Of a stretch of 64,000 nucleotides of DNA, positions 56,807-64,000 are shown in pieces. How positions within the stretch are numbered: the first letter of the stretch is position 1; each line of letters opens with the position of its first letter. Below the pieces are notes generated by a model. It did not search any database, was not told the DNA's origin, and saw only the letters and a program-made list of their open reading frames with translations. The stretch comes from Sphingosinicella microcystinivorans (GTDB lineage: Bacteria > Pseudomonadota > Alphaproteobacteria > Sphingomonadales > Sphingomonadaceae): assembly GCF_027941835.1 (NCBI RefSeq), contig NZ_CP116005.1:2619501-2683500 (forward strand), written 5' to 3'. The position numbers and the translations under genes are program-made.

Positions 56807-56876
56807 GGGCAGTCCTTTCAGCGTTTACCGGTGGAGCCGAGATCGGCCGCGCCGCTATGACGTCGGTGATTTTCCA

Positions 56877-56897
56877 GTTTGTCAATTTTTGAAAAAC
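56877..56897. promoter_or_regulatory. Candidate operator of the XRE-cupin regulator
   Basis: An imperfect 21-bp palindrome, GTTTnTCAA, 3 nt, TTGAnAAAC, lies between the beta-lactamase-like gene and the regulator. It overlaps TTGACA on the minus strand (plus 56880-56885), the probable -35 of the beta-lactamase operon. The half-site TTGACAAA recurs at 57878-57885, before the dgcN-like gene. Confidence 0.5.
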
Positions 56898-56976
56898 CTG
56901 ATGTAGCTGATCTCGTTTCGCCGCCATGACAGCCGGGCGCCGCTCTGCTAATTTGCGCCCTCAGGAGAGGAACAGA

Positions 56977-57651
56977 ATGTCTACTGCACACCGCAGCGTC
57001 GCGCGCCCGACACCGGCGGCTTCGCCGGCGGACATTGATCCGGGCGAGGTCCTGCGCGGCATCCGCACCGAGCGCGGCCTGACGCTGGCGGAGGTCAGCA
57101 AGCGGACGGGTATGCCGATTTCGACATTGTCCAAGGTGGAAACGGGCAAGATCTCGCTCAGCTATGAAAAGCTGATACGCCTCAGCCGCGGACTCGACAT
57201 CGACATCACGCGCCTGTTCGCGGCGCCGAAGGCGGCGTCCGGCCCCGGCCGGTCTCTTGCCACGGGGCGCCGGACGATCACCCGCGCCGGCGAAGGCCCC
57301 CGGATACGCACCGCAACTTACGATTATGTCTATCCCTCCGCGGACCTTCTCAACAAATCGCTCAATCCGATGATCATCGACGTCCGCGCGCGCTCGCTTG
57401 CCGAGTTCGGCGACATGATGCGGCATCCGGGCGAGGAGTATGCGCTGGTTCTGGAAGGCCAGTGCGAATTTCATTGCGATCTCTACGCTCCCACTCTGAT
57501 GTCCACGGGGGACTCGGTCTATTTCGACGGCAGCATGGGCCATGCCTATGTCGCGGTCGGCGAAGCCCCCTGCCGCATCCTCTCCATCTGTTCGGCCACC
57601 GATGCCGATCTGAAATCGGCGCTCCATCCCCTCCCCAAAGACCCGGCCTGA
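56977..57651 (+). CDS. XRE-family regulator with C-terminal cupin domain
   Basis: 224 aa. The helix-turn-helix is at about 25-65: LRGIRTERGLTLAEVSKRTGMPISTLSKVETGKISLSYEKLIRLSRGL. The cupin sensor domain is at about 120-215: HPGEEYALVLEGQCEFHCDLYAPTLMSTGDSVYFDGSMGHAYVAV. This domain pair is common in repressors of amino-acid and polyamine catabolism (PuuR-like). The ATG at 56977 lies behind AGGAGAGG. Position between two divergent D-amino-acid gene sets suggests it controls both, with a D-amino acid or derivative as effector (inference). Confidence 0.88.
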   Translation: MSTAHRSVARPTPAASPADIDPGEVLRGIRTERGLTLAEVSKRTGMPISTLSKVETGKISLSYEKLIRLSRGLDIDITRLFAAPKAASGPGRSLATGRRTITRAGEGPRIRTATYDYVYPSADLLNKSLNPMIIDVRARSLAEFGDMMRHPGEEYALVLEGQCEFHCDLYAPTLMSTGDSVYFDGSMGHAYVAVGEAPCRILSICSATDADLKSALHPLPKDPA

Positions 57652-58102
57652 CGATATTGCGGGCGGCCCAGCTGGGACTCCGGACCGCCCGCGGCGTTCA
57701 GAACCGGGAACGAACGCCAAGATCGTGGACGCGGCCGACCTGCCGTAGCGGCTGCGCGCCGCTGCGCATCCGCCTGTCGCTGGAAAAGGGGCGTGAATTT
57801 ATCCCTCGGAGCTAAAATTGCACTTTCTGAAATGATTCGCAATTTATGAAATTTTCTGGATGGCGCGCATGTTTGAATTGACAAATTTCTGTTTGGGACC
57901 ATTTTGTCCTTATCAGGAGATTTGATGGTGTGCCCATCATCCCCGCGCGTCGATGTTCGCGGGGATGGGCAATGACAAGGGCTCGCATGGTGCAAAGGAT
58001 GGGGGAGACCATGAGAGTCCGGAAACGTAGCGGGGCTCCCGATCATTTCGTTGAGGCCGTTTCTTCATTCCTTGCCGCGCCGGGCGCGCGGCGGAGCCGT
58101 TC
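57652..58102 (+). promoter_or_regulatory. 451-bp non-coding spacer with promoter and hairpin before the dgcN-like gene
   Basis: No gene was recognised. The 3' part is AT-rich. It contains TTGACA at 57878-57883, with the same TTGACAAA word as the beta-lactamase-operon promoter, and an interrupted hairpin, GCCCATCATCCCCGCG (57932-57947) with CGCGGGGATGGGC (57958-57970), of the dispersed-repeat type. No clear -10 was found. The regulator and dgcN-like genes are therefore probably separately transcribed. Confidence 0.45.
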
Positions 58103-59143
58103 ATGAACGCGATTTCCAATGTTTCTCCGGATGCGGCCGCGCGTCTGCCGTATCCCTATCTCCTGTTCCTCGGCGACACCACCGAGCCGGGCTTCGCGAA
58201 GACGGCCTTCGGCGTCCGCGACTGGGCGGGTGACAAGTGCGTCGGAGAGTTCGCTGTCGGGGCCACCGTCACGACCGGGCTTCCCGTCATGACCCCGGCG
58301 GAGGCCCGGGCCGCGGGGGCGCGCGCCGTGCTGATCGGGGTGGCGAACCGCGGCGGCATCATCGGGCCTACGTGGATCGCGCCGCTGCTTGAGGCGCTGG
58401 AGGCGGGTCTCGACATCGTCAGCGGGATGCACGTGCGGCTCGGCGAGGTTCCGGAGCTTGCCGCGGCGGCGCAGAAGCATGGCCGCTGCCTGATCGACGT
58501 CCGCGTGCCGCCTGCGGGTCTTCCGGTGGGGACGGGGCGCAAGCGGACGGGCAAGCGCCTGCTGACGGTGGGGACGGACTGCGCGCTCGGCAAGAAGTAC
58601 ACGGCGCTGTCGCTGGCGGCGGCGTTCGCGGAGCGGGGCCTCGACGTCGATTTCCGTGCGACGGGCCAGACCGGGATCATGATCGCGGGCGGGGGCATTC
58701 CGATGGACGCGGTGGTGTCGGACTTCGAGGCGGGTGCGGCCGAGGTGCTGAGCCCGGACGCGGCGGCGGACCACTGGGACGTGATCGAGGGACAGGGCTC
58801 GCTGTTCCACCCGGCCTATGCGGCGGTGTCGCTGGGTCTTCTGCACGGCAGCCAGCCGGACGTGATCGTGGTGTGCCACCAGCCGGGGCGGGCGGAGGTC
58901 CTCGGCGCGCCGGGCTATGCGGTGCCGTCGATCGAAGAGACGATCGCGCTGAACCTGCGGCTCGGTGGCCGCACCAACCCGGCGATCCGGTGCGCGGGCG
59001 TGTCGCTCAACACGGCGGGTCTCGACGCGGACGCCGCCGAGCGGCTGTTCGCCGAGGAAAGCGCGCGCCTCGGTCTTCCCGTCGCCGACCCCATCCGCCG
59101 GGGCGCTGCGTTCGCGGCGCTGGTCGACAACTGCCTGAAATAA
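58103..59143 (+). CDS. dgcN: DgcN-type DUF1611 protein (D-amino acid N-acyltransferase)
   Basis: 346 aa. The DUF1611 N-terminal domain is followed by a P-loop-like domain with LTVGTDCALGKKYTALSLAAAF and QGSLFHPAYAAVSLGLLHGSQPDVIVVCHQPGR. DgcN was described in marine bacteria as an N-acetyltransferase for D-glutamate, working before the epimerase DgcA. Here no DgcA (enolase-fold) gene is near. It is followed after 54 nt by a secreted D-aminoacylase-like gene. Cytoplasmic: no signal peptide. Family assignment is firm; the exact D-amino-acid substrate is inferred. Confidence 0.85.
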   Translation: MNAISNVSPDAAARLPYPYLLFLGDTTEPGFAKTAFGVRDWAGDKCVGEFAVGATVTTGLPVMTPAEARAAGARAVLIGVANRGGIIGPTWIAPLLEALEAGLDIVSGMHVRLGEVPELAAAAQKHGRCLIDVRVPPAGLPVGTGRKRTGKRLLTVGTDCALGKKYTALSLAAAFAERGLDVDFRATGQTGIMIAGGGIPMDAVVSDFEAGAAEVLSPDAAADHWDVIEGQGSLFHPAYAAVSLGLLHGSQPDVIVVCHQPGRAEVLGAPGYAVPSIEETIALNLRLGGRTNPAIRCAGVSLNTAGLDADAAERLFAEESARLGLPVADPIRRGAAFAALVDNCLK

Positions 59144-59197
59144 GCGCCCGGAAACAAGCACACGGGCGCGCAACAGAATGAACGAGGGAGAAAAGGG

Positions 59198-60838
59198 ATG
59201 AGCTTCACAGCGTTCGGAACCCGCGCCGCGCTTCTTGCCGGGGCGGTCCTGCTGACGTCCGGCGCGGCATCGGCGCAGGCGGCGGCGGACTACGACATCG
59301 TGATCCGGGGCGGCCGCGTTCTCGACGGTGCGGGCAACCCGTGGGTGAACGCCGACGTCGCCATCAAGGACGGCCGGGTCGCGGCGGTCGGCACGGTCAA
59401 GGCGCGCGGCAAGCGCGAGATCGACGCACGCGGCCGCTACGTCGCGCCCGGCTTCATCGACATGATGGACCAGTCGGGGCGCGTGCTCCCGGTGAACGGC
59501 GCGGCGGAAAACAAGTTGCGGCAGGGCGTCACCACGGTGATCTCGGGCGAGGGCGGCACGCCCGTCGATGCGGCGGAGATCCCGGCGTATTTCTCGAAAC
59601 TCGAAACACAGGGCATCGGGGTCAACTTCGGCACCTATTATTCCAGCTCGCAGGCGCGGGTGAAGGTGATGGGCGATGCGGCGGGCGCACCGACGAAGGC
59701 CCAGATGGACGCCATGAAGACGGAGGTCGCCGCCGCGATGAAAGCGGGCGTGTTCGGCGTGACCAGCGCGCTCATCTATCCGCCGAGCAGCTTCCAGACC
59801 ACCGCCGACCTCATCGAGCTCGCCAAGGTCGCGGGCCAGTGCAACGGCTTCTACGCCACCCACATGCGCGACGAGAGCGCGAAGCTCGTTCCAGCCATCG
59901 AGGAAGCCATCGAGATCGGCGAGAAGGGCGGCGTGAAGGTGGAGATCTACCACCTGAAGAACGCTTACGCGCCGGCGTGGGGCACGGGCATGGCCAAGGC
60001 GGTCGCGGCCGTCGAGGCGGCGCGGGCGCGCGGCGTCGATGTCGCGGCGGACCTCTATCCCTATCCGGCGGGCGGCACCGGCGTCGAGATCACCGTGCCC
60101 AACTGGGTGTGGGCGGACGGGGTCGAGAAGGGCCTCGAACGGCTGAAGGACCCGGAAATCCGCAAGAAACTCAAGGAACAGGTCAAGGCGGGTTCGATGG
60201 AGGACTGGTCGAACCTCGTGGAAGCCTCGGGCGGCTGGGAGCGCGTCGTCCTCGCCAATGCGCACAGCGACAGGTACGCGCAGTTCCACGGCAAGAACTT
60301 CGTCGAGATCGGCAAGGCGCTCGGGCTCGATCCGGCCGACGCGGCGTGGGACATCGTGCTGAACGCGTACCCGAAGCGCTCGATGGCGCTCTATTTCATG
60401 ATCGACGAGAAGGACATCGAGACGGCGCTCCGCCAGCCGTGGACGAGCATCGGCAGCGACGCGGGCGCGGCACTGAAGCCGGGCGAGATCGACGACCTCG
60501 GCCTGCCGCACCCGCGCTCCTACGGCACGTTTCCGCGCGTGATCGCGGAGTACGTGAAGCGCCGCCCGGTGCTGACGCTGGAGGACGCGGTCCGCAAGAT
60601 GACCGGCTGGCCGGCGCAGCGCATGGGGCTCAGCGACCGCGGCCTCGTGCGGCAGGGGATGCGCGCGGACGTCGTCATCTTCGACTACGAGACGCTCGAC
60701 GACGTGGCAAGCTGGACCAACCCGGTCGACTATCCGAAGGGCATCGAGACCGTCATCGTCAACGGCCGCGTCGCGCTCGACAAGGGCAAGCTGGAGGACG
60801 TGCGCGCGGGTGCCGTGCTCCGGCACAGCTGCAGCTAG
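59198..60838 (+). CDS. Secreted N-acyl-D-amino-acid deacylase-like amidohydrolase
   Basis: 546 aa with signal peptide (LLAGAVLLTSGAASAQA). D-aminoacylase features: DYDIVIRGGRVLDGAGNPWVNADVAIKDGRV, FYATHMRDES and VEIYHLKNA (histidines matching the zinc ligands), TSIGSDAGA, LPHPRSYGTFPRVI. The usual metal-binding HxH after GFID is replaced by GFIDMMDQSG, and the NCG cysteine loop by GEGG, so the metal site differs from the classic enzyme. Likely releases D-amino acids from N-acyl or peptide forms in the periplasm. It follows dgcN on the same strand, behind GAGGGAGAAAAGGG. Confidence 0.84.
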   Translation: MSFTAFGTRAALLAGAVLLTSGAASAQAAADYDIVIRGGRVLDGAGNPWVNADVAIKDGRVAAVGTVKARGKREIDARGRYVAPGFIDMMDQSGRVLPVNGAAENKLRQGVTTVISGEGGTPVDAAEIPAYFSKLETQGIGVNFGTYYSSSQARVKVMGDAAGAPTKAQMDAMKTEVAAAMKAGVFGVTSALIYPPSSFQTTADLIELAKVAGQCNGFYATHMRDESAKLVPAIEEAIEIGEKGGVKVEIYHLKNAYAPAWGTGMAKAVAAVEAARARGVDVAADLYPYPAGGTGVEITVPNWVWADGVEKGLERLKDPEIRKKLKEQVKAGSMEDWSNLVEASGGWERVVLANAHSDRYAQFHGKNFVEIGKALGLDPADAAWDIVLNAYPKRSMALYFMIDEKDIETALRQPWTSIGSDAGAALKPGEIDDLGLPHPRSYGTFPRVIAEYVKRRPVLTLEDAVRKMTGWPAQRMGLSDRGLVRQGMRADVVIFDYETLDDVASWTNPVDYPKGIETVIVNGRVALDKGKLEDVRAGAVLRHSCS

Positions 60839-60880
60839 TCGCATCTTGCGGCGCGGGCGTCGGCGCGCGAGAGTGGGCGC

Positions 60881-61612
60881 ATGACCACGACCACGATCGA
60901 CCCCGCGCAGGCCCGGCTTTTCGACAGCATCGCCCATGAATGGTGGGATGCAAGCGGGTCGTCCGCGCCGCTCCACAAGGTGAACCCGGTGCGCCTCGCG
61001 TTCATCCGCGAGCAGGCGCTGGCGCACTTCGGGCGGGATTCGCGGGACCGCGCGTGGCTCGCCGGGCTCGACGTCCTCGACATCGGCTGCGGCGGCGGCA
61101 TCCTCGCCGAGCCGCTCGCCCGGCTCGGCGGACGCGTGACGGCGATCGACGCGGCGGCGGAGGCGATCGCGGTCGCCAAGGCGCACGCTGCGGAGGCGGG
61201 GCTCGAGATCGACTATCGCCAGTTTCCGGTCGAGACCCTCGTGGAAGAGGGGCGGCGCTTCGATCTCGTCACCTGCATGGAGGTGGTCGAGCACGTCGCG
61301 GACGTGCCGGTTTTCCTGCGGGGAATCGCGCGCTTGCTGAAGCCGGGCGGCCTGCTCGTCTTCTCGACGCCGAACCGCACGGCGCTGTCCTACGGCACGC
61401 TCATCGTCGGCGCCGAATGGGTGCTGCGCTTCATCCCGCGCGGCACGCACGACTGGAACAGGTTCCTGACGCCCGAGGAACTCACCGCGGCGCTGGCCTC
61501 GGCGGGGCTCCGCGTCACCGAAACGCGCGGCATCGGCTTCCGGCCGTCGCGCGGCTTCGAACTCTCGGACGACCGCCGCATCAACTACATCGGCGCCGCC
61601 GTTCACGCCTGA
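60881..61612 (+). CDS. ubiG: Ubiquinone biosynthesis O-methyltransferase
   Basis: 243 aa. SAM-dependent O-methyltransferase acting twice in ubiquinone synthesis. LFDSIAHEWWDASGSSAPLHKVNPVRLAFI is the UbiG N-terminal signature. VLDIGCGGGILAEPLARLGGRVTAID binds SAM, then MEVVEHVADVPVFLRGIARLLKPGGLLVFSTPNRT and GTHDWNRFLTPEEL. It starts 42 nt after the D-aminoacylase-like gene; the lower functional link suggests a separate transcript. Confidence 0.95.
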   Translation: MTTTTIDPAQARLFDSIAHEWWDASGSSAPLHKVNPVRLAFIREQALAHFGRDSRDRAWLAGLDVLDIGCGGGILAEPLARLGGRVTAIDAAAEAIAVAKAHAAEAGLEIDYRQFPVETLVEEGRRFDLVTCMEVVEHVADVPVFLRGIARLLKPGGLLVFSTPNRTALSYGTLIVGAEWVLRFIPRGTHDWNRFLTPEELTAALASAGLRVTETRGIGFRPSRGFELSDDRRINYIGAAVHA

Positions 61613-62037
61613 CCGGCGTGCCGGAAGGTCACGAAGCTCGTGTAAACGGCCGAAAAATTTCCATGTGACTTTTCGATGGAAAGGCCGCGCAGAGGGGCTG
61701 CCGGTCGGGGCCGGGCGGCCTTGCCGAATAGGGATATGTGTGCGGTAACGCGCGGAGTCCCGGCCGTTCCGTGCCCGGATGCCAGCCGAAGTTGATGAAG
61801 TTGAGACATGCTCGCGCATGCTGGCGCACATGCGTGCGGCCGTATGCGTGCGCGATCACCGATGCGATCGGTCTTGCGCTTCGGGGCTGCTCCCGATTCT
61901 CGCATGGGCGGAATCCACGAGGCGAACATGTGTCGCGGTTCGCGGCAAGCCTTTCATGCGAAACCCTATTTGGGAAGGGCCGGGATGACGGACGTTCTTA
62001 CGCGGAACAACGGTCCTTCATCCCAAGCCGCCGCGTG
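61613..62037. other. 425-bp spacer with alternating purine-pyrimidine tract
   Basis: Between convergent ubiG and the LytTR gene. No coding region or RNA was recognised. Around 61808-61860 the sequence repeats GCATGC/GCGCAC/TGCGTGCG words with runs of alternating purine-pyrimidine (for example GCGCACATGCGTGCG), which could adopt Z-form or cruciform structure. The rest shows no clear promoter or terminator. Confidence 0.35.
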
Positions 62038-62835
62038 TTACAGGAACCGCGCCACCACGTCGCGGTAGCTGCGGCTGACCTTGACCTCGGCGCCGGAGCC
62101 GAGCTTCAGGAAGCACTCGCCGTTGGTGTGCGGCTTCACCTGCTTCACCTGATCGAGGTTGACGATGGTGGAGCGGTGCACGCGCTTGAAGATGCGCGGG
62201 TCGAGGCGCTTTTCGAGGTCCTTCATCGTCTCGCGCAGGATCAGCGTGTTGTCGCCGGTGTAGATGCACATGTAGTCGCCGGCGGCGTCGATGCGCTCGA
62301 TGCTCTCCACGTCGACGCGGAAGATCTGGCCGCGGTCCTTGATGTTGATCATCCGCTCGAAGCGCGAGGATGCGGGCGCTTCCGCCGAAGGCTTGATGTC
62401 GGCGGCGGCGTTCGGGGCGACCTCCTCCAGAAGCTCGCGCAGCCGGTCCTTCTCGGCGCCCGCGTTCTTTTCGGCGAGCCGCTGCCGCACGCGCTCCATC
62501 GTCGCGGCGAGGCGCACCTCGTCCACGGGCTTCATCAGGTAGTCGACCGCGTGGGCGTCGAAGGCCTTGAGCGCGAACTCGTTGTAGGCGGTGACGAACA
62601 CCACCAGCGGCGGCTCGATGTCGGCGAGCCCGCTGACGACGGAAAACCCGTCGAAACCGGGCATCTGGATGTCGAGGAACACGACATCGGGCTTGTGCGT
62701 CTTGATCGCGCGGATCGCCTCGCGTCCGTTGGCGCAGCGTTCGATGATCTCGACGTCATCGAAGGCTTCCAGCCGCATCTCAAGACCCTTGATGGCCAAA
62801 GGCTCATCATCGACCAATATGGTCCGGATCGTCAT
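62038..62835 (-). CDS. LytTR-family response regulator
   Basis: 265 aa. Receiver domain: LVDDEPLAIKGLEMRL acidic pocket, FLDIQMPGFDG with phospho-Asp, TAY, and MKPVDEVRL with Lys. A linker (about 120-160) is followed by the C-terminal LytTR DNA-binding domain: DVESIERIDAAGDYMCIYTGDNTLILRETMKDLEKRLDPRIFKRVHRSTIVNLDQV. It starts at the stop of the histidine kinase gene (TGATG, 1-nt overlap), so the two are a translation-coupled pair. Targets unknown. Confidence 0.93.
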   Translation of the reverse strand: MTIRTILVDDEPLAIKGLEMRLEAFDDVEIIERCANGREAIRAIKTHKPDVVFLDIQMPGFDGFSVVSGLADIEPPLVVFVTAYNEFALKAFDAHAVDYLMKPVDEVRLAATMERVRQRLAEKNAGAEKDRLRELLEEVAPNAAADIKPSAEAPASSRFERMINIKDRGQIFRVDVESIERIDAAGDYMCIYTGDNTLILRETMKDLEKRLDPRIFKRVHRSTIVNLDQVKQVKPHTNGECFLKLGSGAEVKVSRSYRDVVARFL

Positions 62836-63935
62836 CAGGCGTTCTCCTTGAGCCGAACATTGGCCGGCTCGAACGGGATTTCAATGTTGGCGACGACCCC
62901 CTGCGGAACGTTGCTTATCATTTCGAACCGCTGGTCGTCGCCATAAGTCTGAAACAGTCTATCGCGAATATTGTTCAATCCGACCCCCGCGGACGGGACG
63001 AGCGCCGATCTTTCGGCGGTGAGGCCGGGGCCGTCGTCGCTGATCGAGATCAGCAGCCGGTCCCCCGAGACATGCGCGGCGACGACGATTTCGGCGCCTT
63101 CCTCCTGCGGCGTGACCGCGTACTTGATGGCGTTCTCGACGAGCGGCTGGAGAAGGAGCGAGGGCAGGCGGCCCTGCAGCGCGGCCTCCTCGATGTCGAA
63201 GCGCGTGCGCAGCCGGTCCTCGAAGCGCATCCTTTCGATCTCGAAATAGAGCTTCAGCGCCTCGATCTCCTGCGCGAGGCTCACGGTTTCCGTGGGGTCG
63301 CTGACGAGGCTGTAGCGCAGGAACGAGGACAGGCGGGAGAGCATGGTGTTGGCGCGCTCGGTCTCCTTCAGCAGCACGAGCGTCGAGATGCTGTTCAGCG
63401 TGTTGAACAGGAAGTGCGGATTGAGCTGGTAGCGCAGCATGGCGAGCTGCGCCGCGCTCGCCTGGCCCGAGAGGATCAGCACCCGCTCGGACTGCTCATC
63501 GAGCAGCAGGTAGTAGTTGATGCCGTAGTAGAGCCCCGTCCACGCCGCGAGCACCGAGAGATCGAGCAGGATCGCGCCGAAGAACTGTATGCCCTCGGGC
63601 TGGAAGTTGGGGTTGTAGAAGCGCGCGTGCGCCCACACCTCGATCACCGAGAAGACCGCGGCGGCGAGCGCGACGATGATGAGTGTGAGGCTCCATACGA
63701 ACACCGCGCGCATCCGGATGATGCGCCGGTAGGCGGCGGACATGAGGAGCGTGAGCGAAAAGCCCGTCGCCGTCGCGATCAGGGTCGGCACCACGAAGGC
63801 GATGCCCATGGAATTGGCGAGGCCGCCGAGCGCGCGGAGCACGAGATAGGCCGACCAGCCGCCGATCTGGAGGATCCAGAAGGCGTGATTCTTGTCGGCG
63901 AAAAAGCCCTGTTTCGGAAGCGGACCGAGTTTCAT
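62835..63935 (-). CDS. LytS/YpdA-type sensor histidine kinase
   Basis: 366 aa. Four predicted N-terminal membrane spans (about 24-45, 48-70, 80-102, 118-140) form a sensor with little periplasmic exposure. The His_kinase domain has AMLRYQLNPHFLFNTLNSISTLVLL with phospho-His in NPHF, then LLLQPLVENAIKYAV (N box) and ISISDDGPG (G1). Upstream of it, 63936-64000, only a short leader is visible. It phosphorylates the adjacent LytTR regulator; the signal is unknown. Confidence 0.92.
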   Translation of the reverse strand: MKLGPLPKQGFFADKNHAFWILQIGGWSAYLVLRALGGLANSMGIAFVVPTLIATATGFSLTLLMSAAYRRIIRMRAVFVWSLTLIIVALAAAVFSVIEVWAHARFYNPNFQPEGIQFFGAILLDLSVLAAWTGLYYGINYYLLLDEQSERVLILSGQASAAQLAMLRYQLNPHFLFNTLNSISTLVLLKETERANTMLSRLSSFLRYSLVSDPTETVSLAQEIEALKLYFEIERMRFEDRLRTRFDIEEAALQGRLPSLLLQPLVENAIKYAVTPQEEGAEIVVAAHVSGDRLLISISDDGPGLTAERSALVPSAGVGLNNIRDRLFQTYGDDQRFEMISNVPQGVVANIEIPFEPANVRLKENA

Positions 63936-64000
63936 CGCGCGAAGACTGCAACAATCGCCCGCAAAACGCGAGCGCGGAACTCAGGCCCCAAACCTCAATC

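Noticed and set aside
58043-61831. Minus-strand open frame of about 1,260 codons opposite dgcN, the D-aminoacylase-like gene and ubiG
   Set aside because: Shadow of three recognisable plus-strand genes; composition is His/Arg/Asp-rich with no motif.
61603-61929. Minus-strand frame of 108 codons in the ubiG-LytTR spacer
   Set aside because: No ribosome binding site, overlaps the ubiG 3' end, and its composition (Pro/Arg/His-rich) gives no family signal.

Overview
The window looks like chromosomal DNA from a GC-rich alphaproteobacterium, most likely a member of the Sphingomonadales. That placement is inferred from gene content and family flavour; no 16S rRNA gene is present. Support comes from the gene order phoR-pstC-pstA-pstB-phoU-phoB, sdhC-sdhD-sdhA, DUF2794 and DUF2093 proteins, an HprK-related kinase A / PqqD cluster, a large TonB-dependent receptor with an EELIIVTGSRI-type N-terminus, and an alphaproteobacterial AGTGGGAACCGG-type intergenic repeat. 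Coding density is high, genes often overlap by 4 nt, and no tRNA, rRNA, CRISPR, phage or insertion sequence was seen.

Layout. 1-7.1 kb: 5' part of a class II DAHP synthase, a TetR regulator, glutathione reductase, a single-domain response regulator, then the leftward unit glmU-glmS-GNAT-csaA. 7.2-10.7 kb: gph converges on a tight leftward four-gene operon made of a twin-arginine, Gly-rich, four-Cys protein, a PqqD-like protein, HprK-related kinase A and a nucleotidyltransferase. This is a plausible peptide-modification system whose chemistry is unknown. 10.8-17.2 kb: phosphate regulon without pstS. 17.2-24.1 kb: SDRs, cysE and a divergent TauE-type exporter with a structured leader, OxyR, ketopantoate reductase and quinone oxidoreductase. 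24.3-29.8 kb: soluble globin-like chemoreceptor, phosphotransferase/DUF6285 pair, and sdhCDA behind a Fur-like site, without sdhB. 29.9-33.2 kb: aldo/keto reductase, a 52-aa protein, a Xre-RES toxin-antitoxin pair with a palindrome over its promoter, and a methyltransferase behind a perfect 7-3-7 Fur-like palindrome. 33.4-46 kb: mostly housekeeping and envelope genes (MBL hydrolase, OmpA lipoprotein, CNNM/CorC protein, HD-GYP, M17 peptidase, purD, xseA, M23 lipoprotein). 46.3-51.9 kb: TonB-dependent receptor and clpB with a sigma32-like promoter.

52.1-60.8 kb is the most coherent accessory region. It holds a serine hydrolase fused to a VanX-type D-Ala-D-Ala dipeptidase, a zinc/PLP D-serine dehydratase-like enzyme and a class A beta-lactamase-like protein on the minus strand. 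Divergent from these are a XRE-cupin regulator, a DgcN-type (DUF1611) protein and a secreted N-acyl-D-amino-acid deacylase-like enzyme. I read it as a system for recovering and catabolising peptidoglycan-derived D-amino acids. A palindrome in the divergent promoter region is the candidate operator. The window ends with ubiG and a LytT/LytS-type two-component pair.

Start codons were chosen by ribosome binding sites, overlaps and family N-termini. Several are GTG, and one (the PqqD-like gene) appears to need a non-canonical ATC.
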